64,000 nucleotides of DNA, taken from assembly GCA_910587305.1 (NCBI GenBank), contig CAJUKV010000002.1, forward strand, positions 73,500 to 137,499, given 5' to 3'. The first letter of the stretch is position 1. Each line of letters begins with the position of its first letter. A model generated the notes under the pieces. The model worked only from the letters and a program-made list of their open reading frames with translations, did no database searches and was not told the origin of the DNA. The translations under genes and the position numbers were made by a program. This document shows, piece after piece, positions 36,313 to 44,946 of this stretch. This DNA is from an uncultured Lachnospiraceae bacterium. GTDB lineage: Bacteria > Bacillota > Clostridia > Lachnospirales > Lachnospiraceae.

Positions 36313-37227
36313 ATGACAATAGAGGAAGTACTGACAGGGGCCGTAGACATCGGAGGGACAAAAATCCATATCGGAATTGTAAATCGTGCCGGAGATATAT
36401 TGGCGGAGGATTTTTTCCCATCTGCCTTTGAACAGCCTGATGCAAAACTGGCCATGGACGAGCTGCTAAAATCCTTTGACGTGATGTGTAAAAAAATCGG
36501 GGTTTCCATGGCAGGGCTTCGGGGAATCGGCGTGGGATGCACAGGACCGGTCAACATCGAAAAGGGAACGGTAGAAAATCCATATACGCTTCCGGGCTGG
36601 GAGGGGTTTGAAATTTCAAAGTATCTTTCGGTAAAATCGGGGCTTCCGGTTAAAATGGAGAATGATGCAAATGCAGCCCTGCTGGGAGAGGTATATCAAA
36701 GAGATCTCAGAGATAAAAAAGTATTGATGGTTACAGTTGGAACCGGAATTGGAGTGGCTTTTTGGAAAAGGGGAAGGCTGCATCGCAGTGGAAAATATCA
36801 CCCGGAGATGGGACATGTGATAGTTTCTTCAAAGGGAGAACGCTGTTATTGTGGTCATAAAGGGTGTATGGAGAGCCTTTGTTCAGGGAAGGCGCTGAAC
36901 AAAAGAGCCTTTGACGCCGGATATGCGGATTTCGACGAGCTGTATGTGAGGGCAGGGGATAATGAGAGGAAAGCCGCCCTTTTGCTGGAACAGATACGGA
37001 GAGATTTTGCCAATGGTTTTTGGAACCTGAATATTGTGTTTAAACCGGAAATCATACTTCTGGCAGGAGGATTTGCCAAAAAATATTTTTCTTTTCTGGA
37101 AAAGATAATTTGCGAAGACAGTACAGGCAGAGAAGACTGGGTGGAATCTTTTACGGTGCTTTCCCCATGGGGGAATAAGAACCCTGCGCTGGTGGGGGTT
37201 AATATGCTTTTTGACGGATTAGACTAA
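36313..37227 (+). CDS. ROK-family sugar kinase
   Basis: 304 residues. The ATP phosphate-binding motif is VDIGGTKIHIG at the N-terminus, the substrate motif is VKMENDANAALLGE, and the structural zinc site is CYCGHKGCMES with the upstream His in GHVIV. There is no N-terminal HTH, so this is a kinase (glucokinase, N-acetylmannosamine kinase or similar) and not a NagC-type repressor. It probably phosphorylates the hexose released by the GH2 enzyme. The ATG at 36313 follows a GGGGGTGGTGAG purine-rich site. Confidence 0.9.
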   Translation: MTIEEVLTGAVDIGGTKIHIGIVNRAGDILAEDFFPSAFEQPDAKLAMDELLKSFDVMCKKIGVSMAGLRGIGVGCTGPVNIEKGTVENPYTLPGWEGFEISKYLSVKSGLPVKMENDANAALLGEVYQRDLRDKKVLMVTVGTGIGVAFWKRGRLHRSGKYHPEMGHVIVSSKGERCYCGHKGCMESLCSGKALNKRAFDAGYADFDELYVRAGDNERKAALLLEQIRRDFANGFWNLNIVFKPEIILLAGGFAKKYFSFLEKIICEDSTGREDWVESFTVLSPWGNKNPALVGVNMLFDGLD

Positions 37228-37272
37228 AACGGTATTGATTAAATAACAAATATATTTTAGGAGGAATTTTTT

Positions 37273-38343
37273 ATGAGAAATGACAAAGTTGTATTATGTA
37301 TTATTGGCTGTGGAAAAGTTTCTGATTTCGCTCATTTTCCGGCGCTCAGTAAAAGGAAGGACTGTATTATCAAATATGCCTGTGACCTGATCATAGACAG
37401 AGCCCTGCAAAGAAAGAGAGAGTATCAGGAGGTGGAAAATGCTATCACGGATTATCATGTGGCTTTGCAGGATCCGGAAGTTGATGCGGTGTATGTGCTT
37501 ACTCCTGTTACGGGACATAAGGATATTACAATAGAAGCCCTGCGTGCGGGCAAGCACGTATTTTGCGAAAAACCGATTTCTTATACCTATGAAATGGCCT
37601 GTGAGATGGCCGGGGAGGCAGAAAAGGCAGGAAAATTATTGAATATAGGCGTGTGCAACCGATATCACAAGTCCGTTGAACTGCTGGAACAAATGAACCG
37701 TGAGGGGGCGTTTGGCAGGATATATCACGTATATTGCTCTTTCCGCAGTTATCGCAATATTCCGCAGTTAGGCGGAGCATACACCACACGAAAACTTTCC
37801 GGCGGGGGCGTACTCATCGATTGGGGGATCCATTTCTTTGACCTGATTTTCTACGTGCTGGGCGGCGTAAATTTGGAGACGGTTACTTGTGATACTTACA
37901 GCGAGCTGGCAAAAAATATTGCCGACTATCAATATACGGAGATGTACGCCGGCCCCGCGCAGACAGACGGAATCAATGATGTGGAAGAATTTGTATCGGG
38001 TTATATCCGCACGGACAAGGCTTCTGTCAGCTTTAACGGTGCATGGGCGCAGAACATTGACGAGGAAGAAATGTATATTGATTTTCTTGGCGATAAAGGG
38101 GGCGCCCGCCTGACCTACGGCGGTACATTTGAATTTTTTACAACACAAAACGGCGTGCTCCAAAGGGTTGAACCGAAGTATGACATTCCCACTCACTATG
38201 AGGTGGAAAGCGAGGCGTTTATGCAGGCAATTCGTTCGGGGGAAAAGAACAAGGCCTACATTACGAACATTTTGGAAAGCCAGAAGGTACTGGATATTCT
38301 TTATGAATCTGCAGAGAAACGGAAGGAAATCAGCTTGCAATAA
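37273..38343 (+). CDS. Gfo/Idh/MocA-family oxidoreductase (1)
   Basis: 356 residues. The NAD-binding motif is IIGCGKVSDFAHFPAL, the EKP motif is CEKPISYTYEMA, and the catalytic His region is GGGVLIDWGIHFFDLI. Such enzymes oxidise or reduce sugars, often at C3. AGGAGG lies seven bases before the ATG. It is the first and longest of three such proteins in a row, so sequential or reversible keto-sugar chemistry is likely. Confidence 0.9.
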   Translation: MRNDKVVLCIIGCGKVSDFAHFPALSKRKDCIIKYACDLIIDRALQRKREYQEVENAITDYHVALQDPEVDAVYVLTPVTGHKDITIEALRAGKHVFCEKPISYTYEMACEMAGEAEKAGKLLNIGVCNRYHKSVELLEQMNREGAFGRIYHVYCSFRSYRNIPQLGGAYTTRKLSGGGVLIDWGIHFFDLIFYVLGGVNLETVTCDTYSELAKNIADYQYTEMYAGPAQTDGINDVEEFVSGYIRTDKASVSFNGAWAQNIDEEEMYIDFLGDKGGARLTYGGTFEFFTTQNGVLQRVEPKYDIPTHYEVESEAFMQAIRSGEKNKAYITNILESQKVLDILYESAEKRKEISLQ

Positions 38344-38382
38344 ACCATGTTTGTTCCGAGCTGATTTATGAGGGATACTGTC

Positions 38383-39390
38383 ATGAAAAAGCGGTATGGC
38401 GTAGTGCTGGTGGGATGCGGCTATATAGGAGAAGCGCACCTTTCGGATATACATTATCGTGAGAATGTGAAAATGATTGCGGTAGTTGACACGGATATTT
38501 CCCGTGCGGCGCTGCTGGCAAAAAAATATGGCGTTCCCGAGTTTGGGACAGATTACAGGGAGTATATTAGACGAAAAGAGACGGAAATTGTCATTATTGC
38601 CACATATGTGGACACCCATTTGTCCATTATGAGAGACGCTTTGGCCTATGGATGCCATGTGCTTTGTGAAAAGCCGGCAGCCGCCTCGCCGGAAGCGGGA
38701 GAACAGTTTTTCAGGGAGGCGGTGGCAGCGCCAACTCAGGTGTTGATTGGCCATGAGCTTCGTTACAACCGTTCCTATCAGATGATAGAGAGAATCATCC
38801 GGGACGGGGCCATAGGAAAATTACGGCTGATGCGCATGATCCAAAACCATCATGCCGTAAGCTGGAGCAGGTATAAACGCTTAATGCAGGATTGTCCTCC
38901 CGTATTAGACTGCGGCGTTCACTATATGGATATTATGCGATGGGTGTCAGGTGAAGAAATAAAGTCTGTGACCGGTGTGGGCTGCTATATGGACGGGGAT
39001 GCGCCCTGCCCAAACTATGGTACGGTGCAGGTACAGCTTTCGGGAGGGACTTTGGGGTGCTATGAATGCGGATGGAGCCGCAATCTGAAAGCGTGCAACC
39101 TAAAGGAATTTATCGGAGAGCATGGTTATGTGCGTCTTACGTTAATGGAGAACAGGGCGTCGGACAGGGAAGAAGGGGATCTTATCGAGTGGTATTGCTC
39201 TGTGACAGGGGAGTATAAGATTATCAACAATCAATCAAAATACAAAGATATGTATGCACAGCTGTCGGAACTCATACAAAGAATTGAAGGGGAGAAGGGG
39301 AACGGGTTTACATTGGAGGACGCCCGTCTTGCATTTCTTGCAGCATATACAGCAAAGCAAAAAATTGAAGAAAGTGTGAAGAAGAGATGA
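38383..39390 (+). CDS. Gfo/Idh/MocA-family oxidoreductase (2)
   Basis: 335 residues. NAD-binding VGCGYIGEAHLSD, EKP motif LCEKPAAASPEAG, and the C-terminal domain starting with DCGVHYMDIMRWV, where the conserved His is present. A GAGGGA site is seven bases before the ATG at 38383; an in-frame ATG at 38368 lies before the site and is not used. It differs enough from the product of 37273 to expect another substrate. Confidence 0.9.
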   Translation: MKKRYGVVLVGCGYIGEAHLSDIHYRENVKMIAVVDTDISRAALLAKKYGVPEFGTDYREYIRRKETEIVIIATYVDTHLSIMRDALAYGCHVLCEKPAAASPEAGEQFFREAVAAPTQVLIGHELRYNRSYQMIERIIRDGAIGKLRLMRMIQNHHAVSWSRYKRLMQDCPPVLDCGVHYMDIMRWVSGEEIKSVTGVGCYMDGDAPCPNYGTVQVQLSGGTLGCYECGWSRNLKACNLKEFIGEHGYVRLTLMENRASDREEGDLIEWYCSVTGEYKIINNQSKYKDMYAQLSELIQRIEGEKGNGFTLEDARLAFLAAYTAKQKIEESVKKR

Positions 39391-39431
39391 AGATTTTCTA
39401 AGGCGTCAAAAGACGCCGCCTGAGAAAATCT
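39391..39431 (+). promoter_or_regulatory. Intercistronic stem-loop
   Basis: Outer arms AGATTTTCT / AGAAAATCT and inner arms GGCGTC / GACGCC around an AAAA loop. With no T-run behind it, it may be a processing or attenuation hairpin within the operon and not a full terminator. Confidence 0.55.
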
Positions 39432-39498
39432 AAGTCAAAATGGTTTATGTATTGTTTGTGCCGCGAGGCGGTATGTTGGGAAGGGAGTATGGTTATAT

Positions 39499-40332
39499 AT
39501 GAAAATAGGATTTATTGATTATTATCTGGACGAGTGGCATGCGGATAATTATCCGGAAATGATAAAAAAACACAGCCAGGGAAAAATGGAGGTGGCATAT
39601 GGGTATGGGATGATAAAAAGTCCAAGAACAGGAAAAACCTCCGAGGCGTGGTGCAGGGAGCACGGCATAGAATACTGCCGGACCATAGAGGAAGTGGTTG
39701 AGAAAAGCGATGTGTTAATGGTTCTTTCACCGGAAGATGCTAAGATGCATGAAATACTTTCAGAACTGCCTTTAAAGTCAGGGAAAAAAACATATATAGA
39801 TAAAACATTTGCGCCTTCTAAAAAAATGGCGGAAGCGATATTTGAACTGGCGGAAAAAAATAACACGCCCTGTTATTCCACATCAGCCCTCAGATATGCA
39901 GACGAATACCGCGCTTATATTGGGAAAAAGATAAATGCGGCAAGCTTTGTGGGCGCCTGCGATTACAACAATTACGGTATACATCATTTAGAACCAATTG
40001 AAATGTTGATGGGGGGAAAGATTTATCGTGTGATGGCCCTCACCAAAGGGGATTGGACGGAGCTTTTATTAGAGTGGGAGGACGGACGAATTGCATCCAT
40101 GATCTGTACGGGAGGAGAGACGCCTTTTATTGCAACCCTTCTTTTAGATGGGGAATGTGAAACCATTGAGGTGAAATCGGACTTCTTCGGCGGATTCATT
40201 GATGATCTGATTCGGTTTTTTGAAACAGGAAAGATACCCGTATCCCACGAGGAAACGGTACGGATTATAGCCGTGCGCGAGGCCGGACTAAGGGCCATGG
40301 AATGTCCGGGAGAGTGGGTTATTGTTGTGTGA
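39499..40332 (+). CDS. Short Gfo/Idh/MocA-like protein (3)
   Basis: 277 residues, shorter than the two relatives upstream. The N-terminus (MKIGFIDYYLDEWHADNYP) replaces the usual GxGxxG nucleotide-binding loop, while YIDKTFAPSKKMAEAI corresponds to the EKP motif with Asp-Lys. YNNYGIHHLEPIEMLMGG holds the His of the catalytic region. Loss of the glycine loop suggests weak or altered cofactor binding; it may act as a partner subunit. The gene is separated from the previous one by a hairpin. Confidence 0.75.
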   Translation: MKIGFIDYYLDEWHADNYPEMIKKHSQGKMEVAYGYGMIKSPRTGKTSEAWCREHGIEYCRTIEEVVEKSDVLMVLSPEDAKMHEILSELPLKSGKKTYIDKTFAPSKKMAEAIFELAEKNNTPCYSTSALRYADEYRAYIGKKINAASFVGACDYNNYGIHHLEPIEMLMGGKIYRVMALTKGDWTELLLEWEDGRIASMICTGGETPFIATLLLDGECETIEVKSDFFGGFIDDLIRFFETGKIPVSHEETVRIIAVREAGLRAMECPGEWVIVV

Positions 40333-40354
40333 TGAAAAGAAAGGATGGGGGAAG

Positions 40355-41185
40355 ATGCAGATTGGAATTAGTGAAATTATCATGCCGGAGTATTCTTTAG
40401 AAGACTTTTTTGCACAGTCAAAGGCTGCCGGTTATGATGTTGCCGAGGTGGTCATTGGCGGAAATATGCCTTTGCAGCTAAGCAATAGAAATGAGGTGGC
40501 GCCAAAGATAAGGAGGCTGTCTGAGCAGTATCATTTGCCAGTGGTATCCTTAGTTCAGTGGCAGTGCGGCGGAAATCTGCTGGAAAATGGAGAACGGCAG
40601 AAAATCAGTATAGAACAGACTTGTGAAGGGCTGGAAATCGCGCGGGAGCTGGGAGCAAAGGTATCCCTTCATACGCTTGGCGAGCTGACGCCGGAATTGT
40701 ATTATGAAGAAGCCTACGAAAATGCGGTAAACGCTTTAAGGGTAATTTCCAAAACGGCGGAAAAAACAGACGTGGCGCTGGCAGTAGAGTTTGTGTGGAA
40801 CGGCTTTTTATTTAGTCCGCTGGAAATGAAAAGGCTATTGGACGATGTGGGCAGCAGTGCGGTCGGATTTTATTTTGATCCCGGCAATATGGCCATTTTC
40901 CAGTATCCCCATCACTGGGCCCGCATATTGGGGAAATACATCAAGGCAATGCATATGAAAGACTGGACAGGTCATGTGGTTGACGGCGGATGGAAAAAGG
41001 TAAAAGAAGGAAACGTACTGGATGGGCAGTGGACAGCCCTTTTGGATGGGAAAGTAGATTTTGCAAAATTGATGAAAGAGCTGCGGGCAGTCGGGTATGA
41101 CGGACCAATGATTAGCGAGGTTGAGCGGAATCTGGCGTCAATAGAGAAAACGGCAACGACAATAAAAAAAATTATGACTTTGTAA
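40355..41185 (+). CDS. Sugar phosphate isomerase/epimerase-like TIM-barrel protein (1)
   Basis: 276 residues of the AP-endonuclease-2/xylose-isomerase-like barrel family. Metal ligands are visible as the Glu in LAVEFVWN, Asp in FYFDPGNMAI, His in IKAMHMKDW and the final Glu in MISEVERN. Relatives include IolE, tagatose/psicose epimerases and 3-keto-glycoside lyases or C-deglycosylation subunits. The ATG at 40355 follows GGATGGGGG; the gene starts 22 bp after the previous stop. Confidence 0.85.
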   Translation: MQIGISEIIMPEYSLEDFFAQSKAAGYDVAEVVIGGNMPLQLSNRNEVAPKIRRLSEQYHLPVVSLVQWQCGGNLLENGERQKISIEQTCEGLEIARELGAKVSLHTLGELTPELYYEEAYENAVNALRVISKTAEKTDVALAVEFVWNGFLFSPLEMKRLLDDVGSSAVGFYFDPGNMAIFQYPHHWARILGKYIKAMHMKDWTGHVVDGGWKKVKEGNVLDGQWTALLDGKVDFAKLMKELRAVGYDGPMISEVERNLASIEKTATTIKKIMTL

Positions 41186-41213
41186 TTTTTGTAAGATAGG
41201 AGGCGAATTGTAT

Positions 41214-42068
41214 ATGGGCAATTTTAGGATTGGGATTATGGCAGATAGTTTAAAGCTGCCTTTTTACCAAAGTATGGAAAAGTGCGCCGCTCTGGGTGCG
41301 GACGGCGTGCAGCTTTACGCCGTTTCAGGCGAAATGTCCCCTGAAAATATGACAAGGTGGGAACGAAAAGAGAAAAAAAGAGCTATCAGGGATAATGGGC
41401 TTATCGTGTCTGCTCTTTGCGGCGACTTTGGCGGACACGGCTTTACCCGCCAGGCGGAAAACGAATGGCGCATTGAAGCCTCTAAACGGGTGATGGATTT
41501 GGCTCTTGAACTGGACTGCAGGGTGGTGACAACGCACATAGGTGTGGTGCCCGAGGATGAGACTTGCGAGACTTACCACATTTTACAGGATGCCTGTGGT
41601 AAATTGGCCGAATATGCCAAAGGAGCCGGAGGGTATTTTGCCGTTGAGACAGGCCCGGAACCCGCCACAAGATTAAAGCGCTTTCTGGACAGCATTGGAA
41701 AAGGCGGCATAGCGGTTAATTTTGATCCCGCCAATCTGGTTATGGTAACCGGGGACGATCCGGTAAAAGGGGTGGAAATACTGAAAGATTATATTGTACA
41801 TACCCATGCAAAGGACGGCCTCATGGTGAAAAAAACGGATCCGAAAATCATTTATGATTTCTTTGCAGAGGGAGGAATTGGAGATCTCAGGTTAGGGGAT
41901 TATTTCCTGGAGACCCCTCTAGGCGAGGGAAGCGTAGATTTCCCGTCCTATCTGAAAACCTTAAGGGACTGCGGATATCAGGGCTTTTTAACGATTGAGC
42001 GGGAGGTAGGAGAAAAGCCGGAAGAGGATATTGCTCTGGCAGTTAAGTATTTAAGAGCAAGCTTTTGA
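41214..42068 (+). CDS. Sugar phosphate isomerase/epimerase-like TIM-barrel protein (2)
   Basis: 284 residues, same barrel family as the preceding gene. Metal ligands: Glu in YFAVETGP, Asp in VNFDPANLV, His in VHTHAKDG and Glu in LTIEREVG. It is the last gene of the locus before the TetR gene. AGGAGG (41198-41203) sets the ATG at 41214, although a TTG at 41208 is in frame. Confidence 0.87.
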   Translation: MGNFRIGIMADSLKLPFYQSMEKCAALGADGVQLYAVSGEMSPENMTRWERKEKKRAIRDNGLIVSALCGDFGGHGFTRQAENEWRIEASKRVMDLALELDCRVVTTHIGVVPEDETCETYHILQDACGKLAEYAKGAGGYFAVETGPEPATRLKRFLDSIGKGGIAVNFDPANLVMVTGDDPVKGVEILKDYIVHTHAKDGLMVKKTDPKIIYDFFAEGGIGDLRLGDYFLETPLGEGSVDFPSYLKTLRDCGYQGFLTIEREVGEKPEEDIALAVKYLRASF

Positions 42069-42176
42069 GGAATCAAAGGACAAGGAAGGGAGGCGGATTG
42101 CCAAACTGAATATAGATGAGGGAATCATACCGGTACTTTTCACTTTACCGGAGCCATTAGAATGTGAAACCTTCTA

Positions 42177-42218
42177 TTGACCATACAATGAAAAAGAGCT
42201 ATAATGAACATTGTTCAT
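42177..42218 (+). promoter_or_regulatory. tetR promoter with overlapping palindromic operator
   Basis: TTGACC (42177-42182), 17 bp, TATAAT (42200-42205). The operator ATGAACATTGTTCAT (42204-42218) is a perfect palindrome around one central base and overlaps the -10 end, the arrangement expected for autorepression. A reverse-complement-identical 13-mer lies at 42918. Confidence 0.85.
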
Positions 42219-42232
42219 ATTGGAGTGATTGC

Positions 42233-42802
42233 ATGAATATTGTTGTAACATCAGAAGATGAGATTTTGAAAACCAGCCGGAGTCTTATTTCCCAACAGGG
42301 ATGGTCTGCTGTCAATATCCGTTCGGTTGCGGCGGCCTGCGGGGTATCTGTGGGCTCTATCTACAATTATTTTGATTCCAAAGCGGCGTTGGTGGGAGCC
42401 ACGGTGGAGAGCGTCTGGCGTGAGATATTTCACCGCCCGGAGGATGGGAGCGTATTTCAGGATACCCAGGCATGTATTATTTGGATGTATGAACGGATGG
42501 AATATGGCTGCAGGCAGTATCCCGGATTTTTTACCCTCCATTCGCTGGGGTTCATGCAGGAAGATAAGCCGGATGGAAAACAGCGTATGCAGCAGACCTG
42601 GCAGCATATTCAGGATGAGTTGTGTTCGGTTCTGGAGCGGGATGCCAGGGTTCGGCCTGATGTCTTTACGGAACAGTTTACGGCGGAAAAATTTGCCGGT
42701 GTCTTATTTTCTTTGTTGCTGTCTGCTTTGTTGCGGCAGGATTACGATCCCAGCGCTGTACTGGAGATTGTTAGCAGGATTCTTTACTCCCGTGGGCAAT
42801 GA
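42233..42802 (+). CDS. TetR-family transcriptional regulator
   Basis: 189 residues. The N-terminal HTH (INIRSVAAAC-like: WSAVNIRSVAAACGVSVGSI, then YNYFDSKAAL) is canonical; the C-terminal ligand domain is of the short type. I choose the ATG at 42233, seven bases after GGAG and downstream of the promoter at 42177; the longer frame from 42164 starts before the promoter. The stop codon lies in the first bases of an R2 repeat copy. Its operators are predicted at 42204 (own promoter) and 42918 (next transcription unit). Confidence 0.9.
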   Translation: MNIVVTSEDEILKTSRSLISQQGWSAVNIRSVAAACGVSVGSIYNYFDSKAALVGATVESVWREIFHRPEDGSVFQDTQACIIWMYERMEYGCRQYPGFFTLHSLGFMQEDKPDGKQRMQQTWQHIQDELCSVLERDARVRPDVFTEQFTAEKFAGVLFSLLLSALLRQDYDPSAVLEIVSRILYSRGQ

Positions 42803-42882
42803 GCCAGGGGGATGCGTCAGCATCCGTTTGACGAATGCCGCGAGGATGAAATACCGTCAGCTTGCTACAGGGGCTTTGATTA
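42788..42882 (+). repeat. Dispersed repeat R2, medium copy
   Basis: CCCGTGGGCAATGAGCC opens it (compare CCCGCGAGCAATGAGCC at 53256). GACGAATGCCGCGAGGATGA then CCGTCAGCTTGCT and GGGGCTTTGA match the later parts of the 53251 copy. It supplies the last codons and stop of tetR. Confidence 0.65.
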
Positions 42883-42917
42883 AAAGGTCCGCCTGGGGGT
42901 GATTGTTTTCCGGAAAA

Positions 42918-42930
42918 TGAACAATGTTCA
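42918..42930. promoter_or_regulatory. Second TetR-type operator
   Basis: TGAACAATGTTCA is exactly the reverse complement of the core of the operator in the tetR promoter. It lies 16 bp upstream of a small ORF with a strong ribosome binding site, so that ORF and the membrane protein behind it are the probable targets. Confidence 0.8.
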
Positions 42931-42946
42931 CCAAAGGAGGCGGATT

Positions 42947-43030
42947 ATGAAAGTAAAGCGGAATACCCGTTGCTTTTGCTTACCTGGTCCGGGCGCTTCC
43001 ATTTTCGCCGGCCGGATTGTAGTTTGGTGA
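42947..43030 (+). CDS. 27-codon ORF under the TetR operator
   Basis: An AAAGGAGG site lies six bases before the ATG. The peptide (MKVKRNTRCFCLPGPGASI followed by FAGRIVVW) is basic at the start with a CFC pair. It may be a leader peptide, a small protein, or chance. The strong site and the operator just upstream favour translation. It was too short for routine ORF calling. Confidence 0.4.
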   Translation: MKVKRNTRCFCLPGPGASIFAGRIVVW

Positions 43031-43100
43031 TAATTTGGGGAGAGCGGTATTTGCCGCTGCCAGGGTTCAAAATAAAATTGGGAACAAAGGAGAATAAATT

Positions 43101-43766
43101 ATGCAGGCAATCGTAGAAACTTTATTTGATGCGGTCTATCTGTTCTCTGTCATTACTATCGGTATCCTGATGATTCGGGGCAGCAAGGGAGAACGTCAAT
43201 TCCGGCTGTTTGGCTGGATGGCGGTGGTGCTGGGGGCGGGCGATTCTTTCCACCTGGTTCCCCGGGCTTTGGCTCTGTGTACAACAGGACTGGAAAACTA
43301 TACGGTTCCTTTGGGGCTTGGGAAATGGATTACCTCGGTGACGATGACAGTTTTTTATGTGCTGCTGTATTATGTCTGGAGGCAGCGGTATCAGATCAGA
43401 GGCCTAAGAGGACTGACCGCTGCCGTATACGGTCTGGCCGGCGTGCGGATTGCTCTGTGCATGATGCCTCAGAACCGGTGGCTCAGCTCCGAAAGTCCCC
43501 TCTCCTGGGGAATCTACCGCAATATTCCTTTTGCTTTGCTGGGCCTTGTGGTGGTTGTGCTGTTTTACCGCAGTGCAAAGGAACGTGGGGATCAGGCGTT
43601 TGGCAGGATGTGGCTGACCATTGTGCTGAGCTTTGGTTTTTACATTCCGGTGGTGCTGTGGGCGGATGCCTTTCCACTCATTGGGATGCTGATGATCCCT
43701 AAGACATGCGCCTATGTGTGGACGGTGCTGATTGGATATTTTGCTATGAAACGGGAATGCAGGTAA
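43101..43766 (+). CDS. Multi-pass membrane protein, unknown function, TetR-associated
   Basis: 221 residues with about seven hydrophobic segments and few charged loops. The conserved-looking FHLVPRALAL sits between helices 2 and 3. I do not recognise a named family; similar small integral membrane proteins are often annotated as hypothetical in Clostridia. AAAGGAG lies eight bases upstream of the ATG. It follows the TetR operator and micro-ORF, so it is the likely regulated gene. Confidence 0.75.
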   Translation: MQAIVETLFDAVYLFSVITIGILMIRGSKGERQFRLFGWMAVVLGAGDSFHLVPRALALCTTGLENYTVPLGLGKWITSVTMTVFYVLLYYVWRQRYQIRGLRGLTAAVYGLAGVRIALCMMPQNRWLSSESPLSWGIYRNIPFALLGLVVVVLFYRSAKERGDQAFGRMWLTIVLSFGFYIPVVLWADAFPLIGMLMIPKTCAYVWTVLIGYFAMKRECR

Positions 43767-43900
43767 GGAAGAAATGAGAGGATGAAGGGTTACGCTAAAA
43801 CCTCTTTCAGGCAGATGCGAAACCATAAGAGATACAATCCGTAACTCATTATCTCAGAAAAATAAGTGGTATTAAGTTTTAGGGAAAGGAGGACCTTGGG

Positions 43901-44125
43901 ATGAACAAATTGTTTTATTACGCGGATAAATACATAGAGGAAAGTGACTGGAAGGATTTGGCTATGATAAAGTTCTGCCTTTTTTCTATGGGGATTTTAG
44001 CGGGTATACAGATACCGAAAAGGAGCAGGCAGCAGGCAGGGTGGATTGCCGGGGCCGTTTTTGTTGCAACCTATATTCCGCTGATGGCGAAGTTCTTTTC
44101 TGTCATTTCGGAAAAAGAAGAGTGA
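43901..44125 (+). CDS. Small membrane protein of the Lachnospiraceae 'phosphate permease-like' type
   Basis: 74 residues. The N-terminal amphipathic segment (YADKYIEESDWKDLAMIKFC) is followed by two hydrophobic helices and VATYIPLMAKFFSV. Proteins of this size and pattern occur widely in Lachnospiraceae and are commonly labelled 'permease of phosphate ABC transporter', a label without support in the sequence. GGAGG lies nine bases upstream of the ATG, and a terminator follows. Confidence 0.7.
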   Translation: MNKLFYYADKYIEESDWKDLAMIKFCLFSMGILAGIQIPKRSRQQAGWIAGAVFVATYIPLMAKFFSVISEKEE

Positions 44126-44153
44126 TTCAAATATGAAACGAACACTTTTTGCA

Positions 44154-44186
44154 CAGACACCTGCCGCCACAGTGGGTGTCTGTTTT
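44154..44186 (+). terminator. Rho-independent terminator
   Basis: CAGACACC / GGTGTCTG stem with a 13-base loop followed by TTTT. Confidence 0.75.
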
Positions 44187-44223
44187 GATGATATTAATCT
44201 GATTTTGAGCGGAGGCAGGGCAT

Positions 44224-44946
44224 ATGAATGTTGATGATTATAAGGCATATATTTCGGCGGAAACTATGATGGGACCAAATAGCGTAAGGATATTGGCGGA
44301 GCTGTTTGACAAATATCCTTTACAGCTTTCTCCCGACGAGAGGATTCTCGACCTGGGATGCGGGACGGGGCTGACAAGTCTTGTCATTGCGAAGGAGACC
44401 GGAGCGAAAGTTTTTGCAAATGATTTATGGATAAGCGCAGAAGAAAACGGGGAACGGTTTGCCGAGTGGGGCGTTGGAGAGCAGATAACCCCTGTGTGTG
44501 AAGATGCGAACAACCTTTCTTTTGAAAAAAAGTCATTCCGCGCGCTTATTAGCGTTGACTCTTATCATTACTTCGCGGGAAGCAAGGGATTTTTTCAGGA
44601 AAAGATTTTACCCTTTATGAAAGATAACGGAGTGGTTTTGATTGGCATCCCCGGTCTGAAGGAGGAATATGCAGGCCGCGGGGAGGAGCTTGTCTTTGGC
44701 TGGCTTGGAGAGGACAGCTATATGTTCAAAAGCCCAAAATGTTGGGAGGAACTCATCGGCGGCAGCGATAGAATCGAGTCGGTGGAAACATGGGAAATGG
44801 ATTGCTTTCGCGAAGCATGGGATGATTGGCTTAAAACAAATCATAAATTCGCGCTCGGAGACAGAGAGCACTTCGAAACAATTATTAAGCCGTATACTTG
44901 TTTTGTGGGTATTTATGTCAGGCTGAAAGGCTCCTGCTGTCTGTAA
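44224..44946 (+). CDS. Class I SAM-dependent methyltransferase
   Basis: 240 residues. Motif I is ILDLGCGTGLTSLVIA (residues about 40-55), followed by the acidic residue of FANDLW and the post-motif region ALISVDSYHYF. The substrate is not evident; MMGPNSVRILAEL near the start is common in small-molecule methyltransferases. A GGAGG lies seven bases before the ATG. The 3' end overlaps the convergent AraC gene by 34 bp. Confidence 0.85.
   Translation: MNVDDYKAYISAETMMGPNSVRILAELFDKYPLQLSPDERILDLGCGTGLTSLVIAKETGAKVFANDLWISAEENGERFAEWGVGEQITPVCEDANNLSFEKKSFRALISVDSYHYFAGSKGFFQEKILPFMKDNGVVLIGIPGLKEEYAGRGEELVFGWLGEDSYMFKSPKCWEELIGGSDRIESVETWEMDCFREAWDDWLKTNHKFALGDREHFETIIKPYTCFVGIYVRLKGSCCL

Noticed and set aside
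27358..42068. Complete C-glycoside cleavage (Dgp-type) operon
   Set aside because: No DUF6379-type small subunit was found, so only the looser keto-sugar hypothesis is kept.
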